DNA of 64,000 nucleotides from assembly GCA_023653785.1 (NCBI GenBank), contig JAMKCH010012582.1, positions 62,001 through 126,000 of the forward strand. The letters are read 5' to 3'. Positions 10,833-22,149 of this stretch are shown piece by piece. The notes under the pieces are model-generated. The model was not told where the DNA came from and searched no databases. It saw nothing but the letters and a program-made list of their open reading frames with translations. This DNA is from Ophioderma brevispina. Lineage: Eukaryota > Echinodermata > Ophiuroidea > Amphilepidida > Ophiodermatidae. The position numbers and the translations under genes are program-made. The number at the start of each line of letters is the position of its first letter. Position 1 is the first letter of the stretch.

Positions 10833-12227
10833 AAATAGCTGCTCTCCCCCAGATCTGCTTGTTGTAAGTGGCTAATTAAAGGCCGAACCACAGGATTTAG
10901 AGATATTTTTGTCATTAATTCATTACCAACTCTTATAGTCAAACTGGAACTAAAGATAGTCACTAAAAATGCCATCAATCAAAATGTGCGATGAATCAGA
11001 GTTTTTCGTTTTGATGCCGTTAAACATTTTTTGTAGACATTAGTGTAAACAGGGCAATAGAAATGGGTATTCTACAAAAATTTGGATTTACCAAGGGTTC
11101 AATAGAGCTGGCTATTTCACATAGTGAATAGTATGTGGATCAGCATTTTATGTATAATGCAAAAAGCAGATTTGTTTGAAAATTAGGGGGTGGCCCTCAT
11201 CGGGAAGTTACGGGGGGGGGGGGGTGGTTGCACACCCAGGTGGATGTGAGTTGTACCCAGGGATTGCAGCTATAGTTGCCCCACCAGAAATATGCTGAAT
11301 TTACATCTTTTTTGAAAAAAAACAGGAGGCTGAACAAATAAAGTTCCCTTGGACACACCACTGTAACATAAATTGAGGTGCTTCATCCTTCAATACAAAC
11401 TGCGAAATAGCACAAGGGAATTATATATTACTTCCAGAGGAAACTGAAATAAGCACCTTTGAGATTTCAAAAAAAATGTAAAAAAAGTCCACTGCCAGCT
11501 TACAGTGTAAATGGGCATTCATTTACCTTTATTTTATACATACTTTTTCCCAGGTGAAAGCTGAACACAAATGATTTCTTCCTACATTTCTAATAACCCT
11601 ACACTGCTGATTTTATGCTCATTAGTTAAATTATATTACTCATATGATGTATTACATATGCTAAGGCGACGAAACTTAAAAAAAAAAACACTGTTTACGG
11701 CCCAACCGACCCTGATTTTTTCAGTTTACAGAATTTTTTGTTTTTTTAGTTTTTCAAAAATCATGTAAAATCAGGCCTGTTTTTAGCCCAAAAAATTATC
11801 AATTTTGGCGATTTTTTTTTTTCGAAAATTTTTATGTAAAAAACTTCATTTTCTAGTGATTTTTCAGATTTTTTTCAAATTAAAAAAGACAAAATTCGCC
11901 CGACCAACCATACTCGAAAGGTCCGCTCGCCGGACAACAGGGTTTTTCTTTTTTCGTGGCCTAATAACTTACACCAAACCTTATCTGAAATGAACTACTA
12001 GCAAAGAAGATTTCGGTATTAAAACTGCATCTAGCTGTCCAGCTGTTTCTGGCTCAAATAACCTATTTGTAGAACTATTTGTGTCTTTGCCAATCAATCT
12101 CTACTGCTGATTCTCTCAGTAGGTGGCTACTAATTAAACCAGTCAAATATGCAATTGCAATCACCATGATCAGAAACATGCACATATCAAATTTATCTGT
12201 TGCACAAATTATATGGACTTATCTAGA
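10833..12227. other. No gene recognised; low-complexity T/A tracts
   Basis: The stretch contains G13 at about 11211-11223. A T-rich block at about 11680-11960 is flanked by 'ctgtttacggccc' and 'ggtccgctcgccgg', which looks like a degenerate repeat. The frames at 11571-11768 and 11805-11993 are Phe/Lys-rich translations of T/A runs. Confidence 0.45.
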
Positions 12228-12231
12228 TTAA

Positions 12232-12567
12232 AGGTGCGTGTTCCGATCGTCTTTGGGACCCCCCTGATTTACCCGGAAGTAGTATCGATTTTGATATCAG
12301 ATGAAAGGCCGTATTTTTCTCATTGTCGTCCTGAAATTTGAGCCCTCAAATCCATTTTATTCCCGAGATATAAACAAAAAAACGCCGTTTTAGTGGTTAA
12401 CTATCAATATTAGCACAGTATTGAATAGGGCTTTGCAACATGCATTATTGCGTCTACCATCAAAACCGCAAGTTTGTTTCCCACGGTACTTGATGGGGTG
12501 TATGTGCAAGTGCCAGGCTCTCATATCAAGGAGAGAACACAATACACATAAATCGGAACAAGCACCT
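12232..12567. mobile_element. Family B MITE (336 bp), complete
   Basis: It is flanked by TTAA at 12228-12231 and 12568-12571. The termini AGGTGCGTGTTCCGAT and, as complement of the right end, AGGTGCTTGTTCCGAT match in 15 of 16 positions. The interior is unique and non-coding. A partial inverted copy lies at about 62440-62745. The TTAAAGG start plus TTAA duplication matches the T2/Kolobok-associated MITE signature known from Xenopus. Confidence 0.85.
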
Positions 12568-12885
12568 TTAATCATCTAGGAGCTAAAATGTTTTGGCAAA
12601 TGGGATTAAGTGAAATGGTTTGATTAAAGATTTTGCTAACAAGTTCAAGTTCAAGTCCATTTCTTCATCCAATCTCTTTAATGTTTGTTTAAAATCAACA
12701 AAACTATCTGAACAAGCTATATTACTGTATTACAAAAATACTCTAATACAGTATATGGAAAATGGGGAAAAAATACACAAAATGGCAATTGAACACTCAT
12801 TAGACCGGCCACCCATCTGCATGAAAATTTGATTCAATAGAAATACATTTAGCCCTATATTATGATACATTATTTAGAATATTAA

Positions 12886-13237
12886 AGGTGCAACAAGAGA
12901 TTTTGAGGCACCCAAATATTGTGTCATAATATTAATTTCATAAAGATTAGACACTCAAGAGATTTCTTACCTTGTATTAGGCTACAGAAATGTCTTAAAA
13001 GAGAAAGAAAAAAGGTGATTTTGATTTGCTTATATTTCAATATAAAACATAGGCTGAATTTTGTATTTGCTCCTATACAAAATTAGAAATTTCACAATTT
13101 TTGTACCAAAGAGACATTTCTCAGCTTAATCCTCTCAGATGGGGGTAGTTTTAATGGAAAGCTTAACATCAGGGCAAAAATCAGTACTTTAGATTTTTTT
13201 TAGGGACACCTGATATGTGAAATCTCTCGTTGCACCT
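12886..13237. mobile_element. Family C MITE, copy C1 (352 bp), complete
   Basis: TTAA lies at 12882-12885 and 13238-13241. The left terminus AGGTGCAACAAGAGATTT pairs with the right terminus AAATCTCTCGTTGCACCT. Copy C2 at 25958-26275 is co-linear along its whole length; both contain 'ggctacagaaatgtcttaaaa' in part and 'ttctcagcttaatcct'. It is non-coding. Confidence 0.88.
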
Positions 13238-13241
13238 TTAA

Positions 13242-14084
13242 GCGATATTGCAACTTTGCAATATAAAAAAGTGCATGATAGTGATAAATTACAAGTGGTC
13301 AGGAGCTGAAAATTAACAGAATCTCCAGCTAACTCAGGGTTCATTGCTCAGCATTTTTGCCGTATGGAAATGGCCTGTGAGTGCGAGCCGATACAGAAAT
13401 CAAGGCAAGTCACGCATTTCACGTACCGTTCGTGCCAAAGACTGCTCACAAATTTCATCAGATTTTCATCAGATTGTCATGCAGTGCTCTTCATTTGATC
13501 TTAATAATGTTCAAATATATACACGGTCTCTTCATTTGCTAAAAATGTAATTGCTTGTGTGTGCAGGGTCTCGGTAAACAATTTTTGGCAGCAATTTCGA
13601 GATCAGGACTGATCAATCGAATCCACTTCAAACCACTTGAGCCAAATTTCCGGACAATAGGTGCCCATTAACACTCGAAACGTGCTGTGTACAATAGGTT
13701 ACCAATGAGCTTCCACTCCAGTTTACTGTGATAACTCCATGGTTTGTCTAATGAGAAATTACTCAGTCTTCTTGATTGTAAGCTTGAAAAATATTAGCCC
13801 TGTGATCATTCCTCAAACAGAGCTAAAACCACCACACATTTAAAACTCATGGTACAACCTGGCACAGTCGACCAGAAGCACAAATCAAATAGCCTAAATC
13901 TTCCGTCCTTCAAGTCACCAGACCTGTCCACTATATTTGTGCAAAAAAGGGCTCGCAACCTACAGTACATAGTGCAAGAACTTGCAAAATACAAGATTCA
14001 ACATTTTCAGTCAAAATTGATCATTTGGTCTTGGTTTTAGCACCCAATGACATGATTTTTCAAGGGATTTCCTTGCAAAATCTG
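13242..14084. other. No gene recognised
   Basis: Two overlapping frames on opposite strands at 13806-14040 are mirror translations of one segment and have no recognisable domain. No repeat or RNA gene was identified. Confidence 0.4.
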
Positions 14085-14450
14085 TGAACACCCCATATGA
14101 GCCTTGGGTCAGTGGTTCTTCTGACCAAGTCTCGTGATTGTAGCAATTGATTTATGGCAGAAGGAATTGATAGATTTTCAAAAAATGCCCCTTTAATCGG
14201 CCCGTGTGACCTTTCACCCAAATCTGTGAACACCCCATGTGGGTCAATGGTTCTTCTGACCGATTTTTACTGCAATTGGAACAAGCTATTAGCAACAAAA
14301 CATATTTTGACAAATGTTAACAGATGGACAGACAGACAGATGGATGGACAGACAGACAGAGAGACAGATAGATTGAACCAAGCGTTTGGCAACAAGATGC
14401 ATTTTGGCAAGTGTGAACAGATAGACAGAGACAGACAGACAGACATAAGA
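14085..14450 (+). repeat. Local duplications with (CAGA)n microsatellites
   Basis: 'tgtgaacaccccatatgagc' at 14085 recurs as 'tgtgaacaccccatgtgggt' at 14225, each followed by a 'ggttcttctgacc' block. A second pair, at about 14280 and 14380, shares 'caagc..tt.gcaacaa' and then 'aacagatggacagacagaca' against 'aacagatagacagagacaga'. The CAGA/GACA runs are at about 14325-14370 and 14415-14445. The frames here are translations of the microsatellite. Confidence 0.7.
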
Positions 14451-14459
14451 GTCAACACA

Positions 14460-16200
14460 CTGCCATCACAATAGCTCTGCATACTACATATGCTGAGCTA
14501 ATGAGGTGCTAGGATCATGAAGTACACCTTTAATCATACCATATTCCTCCCTCGTACTAAAAAAAATTAGCATGATAATTAGCTTGATCTCTGATTCTAT
14601 AGCAATGTTATTCATTTGTAGGCATCTTTCAACCTAGTGTATACCCAGCTACAATTTTGGAATTGTGGGAACACTTTGAACAATTTTTGGAAAATGGTTT
14701 CCCCGTCTCCCCTAACCAATGTTGAATGGGGTATCGTCATCATAAGTCTTGCCAATTCTTCCAACATTGATTGATGGGGAGGGGAAGGGGAAGTTGAAGT
14801 GGAAGGTTGGAGCTTTCAATTGAGTGATAACAGGGGCTTGTAGGCTCTTGATTCTGGCCCAGGTGAGCAATGTAGCAAATTGTGGAGAGTGTTCCAACTA
14901 ATTTTTTCCAAGATTATAGGTTGACCAATTTGAAAACACAGCACTTTTGTTAGTATCTAATAGCATTTTGCACATTCCAAAATGCACTCCTGCAACAACA
15001 AACAAATACAGCAGACTGGGACTACAAACAATTTAACTCATCTATTGCATTCACATCATCTGTTAGGAATGGCTGGATTTTGTGGACAGGCCTCTAGACA
15101 AGGCGGTTCTCGAACCACAAGTGTCGCCTGGTTGCGCGATCACTTGCTTTATATGAGTTTGGCAAAGATCCAGTAGAAAGGAACAAATGCCACTGGATCG
15201 GAGAGAAGTGTTATACAAAATGACCAAGTTTGAAATCGGGCATCGTGCTTCAGCCAGCAAAGCATTTTAAGGTTGGATCATCAGCTACGGCTTCATGCCC
15301 AGATATTTGAAATCTCATGAAGTATGTTGGATTGGGGAAAGAAAACATGTGGCCAAATTTAATTTTTTCCAAAAAGGCGTTTTGGAGATAGGCACATAAG
15401 CATTTTCAAATTCCATAGACTTTGTACAGGGACTGATTTGGAGTATAGAAAATGACCAAAATGGGGCAATTTTGTGAAAACTACACATTTTATTTCATTT
15501 CTTTCTCAAGTAATTGATGATTATAAGAGGGGTTTGTTTTTTATGGTTAGAGAAATATCAAATATCAAGAGAATTTTTATTTCTGTATGTCTCAAAAACA
15601 AAGAAAAGATGCTCGCAACAACACCTTTTTGGCCAATTATTTCTAAAAATAATGAAGTTTCACTTTTCAGAATTTTTCCCTAGAAGTAACTCAACTCCCT
15701 TGGTGATGCACAAATAAGGTGTCATATGAAAGGAAATCAAATTAGAAATGATCCGGTTAGATTTTGCAGATGAGTGTTTCTATGGAAATTAACAGGTGTT
15801 TTTAATTTTCCTAAATAATTTTCCCTAAAATCATTTTTCTTAAAAAATTAACCACTTGATTTAAAAAGGCCAACGTGAGAATTTAGGGTATTTTGTTTAT
15901 ACACATATCCCTAGAGTTTCAGTTTAAAGCACCTTCCATTTAGGCTGGGAAAAATTATTAATGAAAAATTTAGGGAATTTTTAAAAAAAAAATAAAAACA
16001 CTAAAACAAATCGCACTGTCTCGAAACTGCAAAAATATGTGGAGGAAAGTCAATCTTACCATATCAGTTTGGACTAATTGATTTAGGGGATTTGATTGTA
16101 TGGTCATTTTTCTTAAGACCATTTTATCCGATGATCTCTCTTAAAAAGTGTAACCAAATTGAATGAAAAATACATTACGTGTTGGAATGCTGTGTCGACT
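14460..16200. other. No gene recognised
   Basis: This is AT-rich sequence with A/T runs at 15960-16010. The open frames at 14982-15176, 15063-15260 and 15474-15717 are under 70 codons, overlap in several frames and show no motif. Confidence 0.4.
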
Positions 16201-16227
16201 GCCGTTGCGGTATGTGAATGGGGTCAA

Positions 16228-16665
16228 AGGGTCACAGGGGGTCACAAGGTCACAGGGGGGAACAAAGGTCACATGAGGTTGAGGTCACCAAGGTCAATGG
16301 GTCACCGAGGTCACATGGGGTCACCAAGGTCACAAATGAGTGGTCACCGAGGGTCACAAGGTCACATGAGGTCACCCATGGCACCATGGTCACATGAGGT
16401 CACCATGGTCACTGAGGTCACATGGTCACATGAGGTCACCATGAGTCACATGAGGTCACCCTGTCACATGAGGTCACCATGTCACATGAGGTCACACATG
16501 GTCACATGAGGTCACCATGGCACATGAGGTCACCAAGGTCGGATGAGGTCACCAAGGTCGCATGGGGTCACAAGGTCACACAAAGTCACCAAGGATCACG
16601 AAGTCACAAAGGTTACACAAAGTCACCAAGATCACACAAGGACACAAAGGTCACAGGAGTTCACC
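16228..16665 (+). repeat. GGTCAC minisatellite (29 GGTCAC motifs)
   Basis: An irregular tandem array is built from words such as CATGAGGTCACC and ATGGTCACATGAGG. I count 29 exact GGTCAC motifs over about 440 bp, many in the form AGGTCA. Spacing is variable, mostly about 10-20 bp. It is continuously open in several frames only because the unit lacks stops. AGGTCA is the nuclear-receptor half-site consensus, but the array is most simply a minisatellite; any regulatory role is inference. Confidence 0.85.
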
Positions 16666-16679
16666 CTTCCCTCGCCGAC

Positions 16680-17036
16680 GCACCACACCGTCCACGACGC
16701 ACCCCTACCTAGACCCACCGCGACGCACAGCACCCGACCCATTCCTGAGACACCACACCCCTCCCGACGCACCCCACATCGCCACGAACACTCCACGACC
16801 TCCCAACACCCCACCCTGCTCCGCCCCAACACCCCACCCTGCTCCTCCCCAACACCCCACCTACCCCCTCCCAACAACCCACCCTGTCCCCTCCCCAAAA
16901 CCCCACCCGTCCCCCTCCCCAACACCACACACTTCCCACTCCCCAACACCCCACCTTTTTTCCCCCCCCCAAACCCACCTTCCCCCTCCCCAACACCCAT
17001 CTTCCCCTCCCAACCCCACCCTTCCCCCTCTATATG
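16680..17036 (+). repeat. C-rich tandem tract (CCCCAACACCCCACC-like units)
   Basis: The plus strand is almost G-free, with repeated 'ccccaacaccccacc' and 'ccctccccaac' words. The minus strand carries many runs of three or more G separated by short spacers, so it is predicted to be G-quadruplex-prone. Long Pro-rich (plus) and Gly-rich (minus) frames are by-products of composition. It directly follows the GGTCAC array. Confidence 0.85.
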
Positions 17037-17080
17037 ATTAACACACAGATGGTTATAGTGTTTCACGTACAAAGGATTTT

Positions 17081-17290
17081 GCATATCCATTTTTAGCGAT
17101 ACAGCAATTATGCATATTAATGAGCTCATTTGCATATTAGCTGCATGTATAGGAACTTTTCAAATGGCCAAACAACGCGCACCAAATGGGTTTTTTGTGC
17201 AGTGAAGGAATTTTGCATATCCAATGTACCGTTTCAAAATATAGCGATTATGCTGATTTTTGCATATTAATTAGCATTTGCATATATATT
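17081..17290 (+). repeat. Cluster of TTTGCATAT / octamer-like motifs
   Basis: 'ttttgcatat', 'tatgcatatta', 'catttgcatatta' and 'gcatttgcatata' recur at about 17081, 17111, 17128, 17211, 17258 and 17275. Two core words are separated by a near-duplicated block ('ggattttgcatatcca', 'gaattttgcatatccaat'). ATTTGCATA is the POU-domain octamer core. The segment may be a degenerate tandem repeat. Confidence 0.6.
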
Positions 17291-17430
17291 TGCCCGAAAT
17301 ATGTCCAAAACATCTAATCAGGTCGAGACTCTTTAACCCGCTCGCTTCCACCAAGTTACATCATTATACGCCTTACGGGAACAGATAACTTGCACACAAG
17401 CATTGAGGCGTTAAGGGATCATTTTGACCA

Positions 17431-17925
17431 CCAAAATAAGCTAATAATATCATGAATATGCAAATAATGCAGCCAACAGCGACACATAATATTTTGGCAC
17501 CTCACTCTATAACCCTACCAGTGTGATATAAAATTGGATCGATTAAGCCCAAATTAATTGTCGAGCTATGAGTTGAAAAATATTGGGCGAGACGCAGTCG
17601 AACCCAAATTTAGAACTATAGCGAGAACAATTAATATTGGGCGTAAATCATCCAATTTGTCAGTATCTGTTTGGATCCGATAGTGTTCCCACACTTGGAC
17701 TCCCAAATATGATAAGTGAAGTAAAGCGGGATTAGCGTTTAGCAAGCAGAGCATTACAAAAACAGTTAACCGAAATGTCTGAAAAGTATCAATAAGCTAA
17801 TTAAATTCATGAATATGAAATAATGCAGCCAAAAGCTACAAATAATATTGTGGCACCTAACTTATCATCTATCAGTTTGAAGTAAATCGGGATAGCGTTT
17901 AGCCTGCCAGAGCATTTTTAAAAGC
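17431..17925 (+). repeat. Direct repeats (unit K)
   Basis: 'aataatgcagccaacagc' near 17463 recurs as 'aataatgcagccaaaagc' near 17818, each with an 'ataatattttggcacct'-like continuation. 'gaagtaaagcgggattagcg' at 17718 recurs as 'gaagtaaatcgggatagcg' at 17879. The spacings (about 355 and 161 bp) differ, so this is a rearranged tandem array. It is non-coding. Confidence 0.6.
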
Positions 17926-18338
17926 TAACCGGAGTCTACGGACAAACTACATACATACGACACACAGAATTTGGAAGTTGTGCCTCCATGAACATTAGTT
18001 CAGGCGACACAAAAAATGAGCTGCTATTTGACTGAAAAATCTTGGATGTAACCTTTCTAATTCACACATTTATAGTCGGGATTCAGTTCGGTGCTTCACG
18101 AAAGCTTTGTTTATGCTATTCTACTATAGTATACGAAACACAGTGGTTCTCGAATATTGACTAGCAGATGTGTACAATGTCCGATGCTTCTCTGATTCCG
18201 CATGTTGATCCAACAGTGGGCAGACCAAAATATGTTCCATTGTCTGTGGTGATGGTTTAACGAGAGGTAGTGGATTTTAAAACACATAAAACCTAAAATT
18301 TACCATGTGGGAGACTCTTTGGCTTCACCAAACGATTA

Positions 18339-18628
18339 GGTTGGTATTCTGAAAGGGAGACTCACTTTAGGACCTGGGTTAAACCAGGGTTAGTCCACAA
18401 GAAGGGACTTTTTTTTCTTACAACTATCTAAACAGAATGTGCTGTAAAGCGGTGAGAAAATTCCTCATGGATGGGCTGTTCATAGCCCATCCATGAGGGG
18501 AGGCATTCTCCAACCATTACATTTAAACTTTCACAGTATTTGAAAGGAAAAAATGGTCCCCTCTTGTAGGACTAACCCTGCGTTTAAACCCAGGTCTAAA
18601 GGTAGTCTCCCTTTTCAGAATACCAGCC
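18339..18628. mobile_element. Family M palindromic MITE, copy 1 (290 bp)
   Basis: The left end GGTTGGTATTCTGAAAGGGA pairs with the complement of the right end TTTTCAGAATACCAGCC. Inverted pairing continues through 'gacctgggttaaaccagggt' and 'accctgcgtttaaacccagg'. The centre has its own hairpin, 'catggatgggctgttcatag' and its complement, at 18465-18500. A second copy lies at 18957-19204. The target duplication is unclear. Confidence 0.8.
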
Positions 18629-18956
18629 GATAAGGTTATTCCTCCATGTTAAGCCATATACTTACATTATATTATTGGAGCTCTTTGGTCCTAGATTTTT
18701 AACTTTGTTCAACTGCTTGATCAATCCTAGGACCTTTGTTATGTGTCATTTATGCTAGTAAGACATAACTTCAGATACCAGTATTGCCATCAATGAAACA
18801 GGGTGGCACTATATTTTGCCTTTCCAAGTCAACATTGTTTCATTGATAAATGATGTTGGCACAGTGAAAAAGTTTATTTGTGCAGACTTCCCCGCCCCCC
18901 CCCCCCCAAATCACTCACTGCAGATCCAAGATGAATGATCTTTGACAAAACTCTAT

Positions 18957-19204
18957 GGCTGGTAATCTGAAATGGAGTCTAACTTTAGACCTGGGTTTAA
19001 ACCAGGGTTAGTCCTACAAGAATGGACCTTTTTTTACCTTTCAAAATACTGTGAAAGTTAATGTAACAGATGAGATAAGTCCTCATAGCTCACCCGTCAC
19101 AGCATGTTTAACATGTTGGAAGGAAAAAAAAAGGTCCACTCATGCAGGACTAACCCTGGTTTAAACTCAGATCTAAAGTTAGACTCCCTTTCAGAATACC
19201 AGCC
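18957..19204. mobile_element. Family M palindromic MITE, copy 2 (248 bp)
   Basis: The ends GGCTGGTAATCTGAAA and TTTCAGAATACCAGCC pair. Internal inverted blocks 'acctgggtttaaaccagg' and 'accctggtttaaactcag' are the same as in copy 1, but the central loop differs. The two copies are about 330 bp apart in the same orientation. It is non-coding; the frame at 19097-19432 overlaps it only by chance. Confidence 0.8.
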
Positions 19205-19488
19205 GTGGTCTCTAAAAGCAGTAATTTGACTTTGACTGCATCTGGAGATATCTTGAAACTTAGAATTATGCCTTATCTTTATACTTTGGTTACATTGCTG
19301 CCTTATAACCTTATAACCCAAACTCAGCCTTTGGCTATACCCAGAGGGTGTATTGAGTAAATCCCACAATGCACCAGTTTTGGGAAATTTCACCTCAACA
19401 GGGTCATGTGATCCCACCAAAATCCTATTCATAACACATAAAAACCCTGACTTTTACACTCATTTTCGCCCCCAAAGTGTTAGTACTT

Positions 19489-20347
19489 TAGGGTTGTTGT
19501 CGACAAGGCTTTGTCGACAATATTGTCGCGACATGCATTTATTCTTGCTGTCGACAAGCATGGACTGATTGTCGATAAAAATCTAGTTATAAAATTACCT
19601 TATATAAGCTTAAACATCGCCGATATTTAGCGATTTCCTCACCAATTTTCTGTATTTTTCAGCTATCTTTTAAGTCGTGCGTCGGCGTCGCCATCTTTTT
19701 TTGCAAAACAAATCCCAGTTACCACTGCGCATGTGTGCTAAGGACGGGGAATCCCGTATGACGTAGTCGAACTCACTCGAACATGGCAGAGCAATCGCGA
19801 GAAAATCGCTTACCCCTTGGAAATCCCTTTTACTTCTGACGTAAGTCGCACGTGACTCCGACTGACCCGTGAGCCGAGCCGACTTTTCGGCAATAATCGG
19901 AAAGTCTGAATATGTCAGCAAAATGCGACGGAAGAAAAAGAGCCTGGAATATCAACAACGAAGTTACAGGGTACGGCCGCGGTACTTATTTTTAAGCTCA
20001 AAAATCTTTACATAATTTGTACGTTTATTTATTTATAAAATGTAAGATTTGCAACGTTAACTCATGTCATATCCTTTAAGACATTATGTTGGAATAAAGC
20101 TTATTTTGCTGGCTGGTCATGCAACGTTCAGGGTGCTGAATTTTGTTCCATTCATCACTACACATTAGCCCCATGCGCGTACAGTAGTACACGTTGCGTG
20201 ACTCGAGCGTGTACAATGCCAAACATGAACATGGCGAACTCCTAATGACGTAAAATCGTTTATTTAGAATTTTTGGCGAAACCCTTGTCGACGTCGGATG
20301 AAATTTGAGATGCGACAATAAAAATCCTACTCGGACAACAAACCCTA
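19489..20347. mobile_element. hAT-like non-autonomous element (859 bp) with 8-bp target duplication
   Basis: Exact 8-bp duplications TAGTACTT lie at 19481-19488 and 20348-20355. The termini are TAGGGTTGTTGTCGAC on the left and, as complement of the right end, TAGGGTTTGTTGTCCGA. The 8-bp duplication and the TAGGG start are typical of hAT elements. The interior is richer in CpG than its surroundings, with 'tgacgtaagtcgcacgtgac' (CRE-like and E-box words) near 19838 and repeated TTGTCGAC words near the left end. No transposase frame is present; the 83-codon minus frame at 19670-19921 has no known motif. Confidence 0.82.
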
Positions 20348-20355
20348 TAGTACTT

Positions 20356-21850
20356 CGAATTTTTAGCATGATTAGGAAATGTTTTGTGGTTACTCTAGCT
20401 TATTGTACACTTTTTATTCCAAATACCTGACATGAGTTTTTACAGTACAGTATAGGTAGAATGCAATGCATGATGGGGAGTGGGTCAAAACAACCTCTGG
20501 TGCTATAACCTAACTCTAACAATCAAGACTGAACTTTGGTGCCTAACTGATGATTACAAGCAGTTAGGTGAAAGAGAACAAGAGATGCACATAGATCATT
20601 GGTTATGCCAATACAAAGACAAAACAATGCACTTGTGATGTTCTATTGGCATGTTACCACGGTGATGCGATCGCACATTCTCAAAACAATCACAGAAAAG
20701 CCATTTTTAAACTTATTAAATTGCCGGCTCAACTACTAATCCACATGACTTTTCCTTTCTTGGAAGGGCAATCTTAAGCTCGCTTAGTAATAAAAATCCT
20801 TGATCTGTACTGACAGATCAAGTTGCCTACACATGCCTACTAATCAATCAGAACTCTACTTCAGTCAACTTTGAACCCTAAATCCTCGCCGCTATTTACA
20901 CACTTTGACGGACAATTATAACTTCACCATTAAAACCTGATTAGTGTCATCCCTAAACAACCAAAACACACTCCCTTAGTTAAATTTGTCTCTCTCAAGA
21001 TGGTTCCAGGTCAGTGTAGGCCTTCGCGAATCCAACCCGATCTAGTTAAAGTTCCTCTGCCTTTAGTTCCACACACCATATACATCTACTAATCTAGTTA
21101 AGTCTCATTTTGTTAGCTTTGGTGATAGGAGCCCTGGATGTAATTTCAAAGGGGATTTGACAGACATTGATAGAAAACACCGTATGTGTACATTAAAGGG
21201 AAGTGGGTCGAAGTATGAGAGAGCTAATCAAAGCACTGGTGAAAGACTGACCCTGATTGGTCCCTTGAACTTGGCTCAAGTTCAAACTACCAATCGGTTT
21301 ACTTCAAGGATGTGATGCAGCCCAACTTTTCTGCCAATCAAATTACCCCCAACAAGCACACAATCATAACAGCATAAAGTGCAGCAACACTTACATACAG
21401 TACTCAACATCTCTAGTTTGGGTACACTTAATATTTATAATCTTAAGTGGCTCTAAATGGAAACATCTTATACCAAGATAATTAGTATCATGATTACAAT
21501 AACAAGGCACCACATAAAATCAAGAACATTTCATGCAATCAGAAAAAGGTGCTTTACAGAGAATGCAAGTAAATGAAGGTTGGAGCAAAATTGAAATATT
21601 GACAAATTATTGATAATACAGAATTAAGTCAAAGGGTATTTTAATTCTTCAATACTGTACTATTCTGTGCAGAAATTGCAGAGCCAATTTGTTATACTCC
21701 ATCAGTTGTTTAAAATTAACAAGCATCTTATTCCAAGCCATAATTTAATTTTATTTCAAACTATGACCTTATTTAGTTAACATTCAAGAAATGTGAAATA
21801 ACACCTTTTGATAACATCAAAATGAAAAAAAATGTAAATATTATACTAGA
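20356..21850. other. No gene recognised
   Basis: This is AT-rich unique-looking sequence. No frame over 60 codons with motifs, no RNA gene and no repeat pair was found on reading. Confidence 0.45.
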
Positions 21851-21892
21851 TTCCACTGCTGTCTGGACTAGCTCTCATTTATGTGAAGGTAT
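21851..21892 (+). repeat. Inverted match to 29969-30008
   Basis: 'ccactgctgtctggactagc' and 'tctcatttatgtgaaggta' are the reverse complement of 'taccttcacataaatgagag' and 'ctagtccagacagcagtgg' at 29973-30008. The two arms of about 40 bp are 8.1 kb apart. They are either two fragments of one dispersed repeat or the ends of a larger decayed unit. Confidence 0.6.
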
Positions 21893-21918
21893 TGAAAGAG
21901 CAACCGACTACAGTCACT

Positions 21919-22081
21919 GTCAAAATACTTCTGTGGTATTTGCCCTGTGTCGAGCGTGGTGTGCGTAAACAAGGAAGTGATTTTGCCCATTTTGCTCACC
22001 TCTGATTGGCTTAGCACACTGGCTCCTCCCTTTATGTGTTCATGAGGAGTGCTGATGTTGGCCATTGCAGAAGTATTTTGA
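21919..22081. mobile_element. Short inverted-repeat element (about 163 bp), putative MITE
   Basis: Perfect 13-bp ends CAAAATACTTCTG and CAGAAGTATTTTG bound a moderately GC-rich, non-coding interior. No second copy was seen in this window and the target duplication is not obvious, so the assignment is tentative. Confidence 0.4.
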
Positions 22082-22149
22082 GAGCGAGCATACATTTGAA
22101 TATTTCAGTGGTGAGCCCTTTTATACTGGCCTATTACTGGTTCCCCAGA

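Noticed and set aside
16159..17135. Frames of 95-167 codons on both strands
   Set aside because: All are forced open by the GGTCAC minisatellite and the C-rich tract; they are His/Thr/Pro-rich or Gly-rich with no domain.
19670..19921. 83-codon minus frame in the hAT-like element as a transposase remnant
   Set aside because: No hAT dimerisation or catalytic motif is visible; CpG-rich composition explains the openness.
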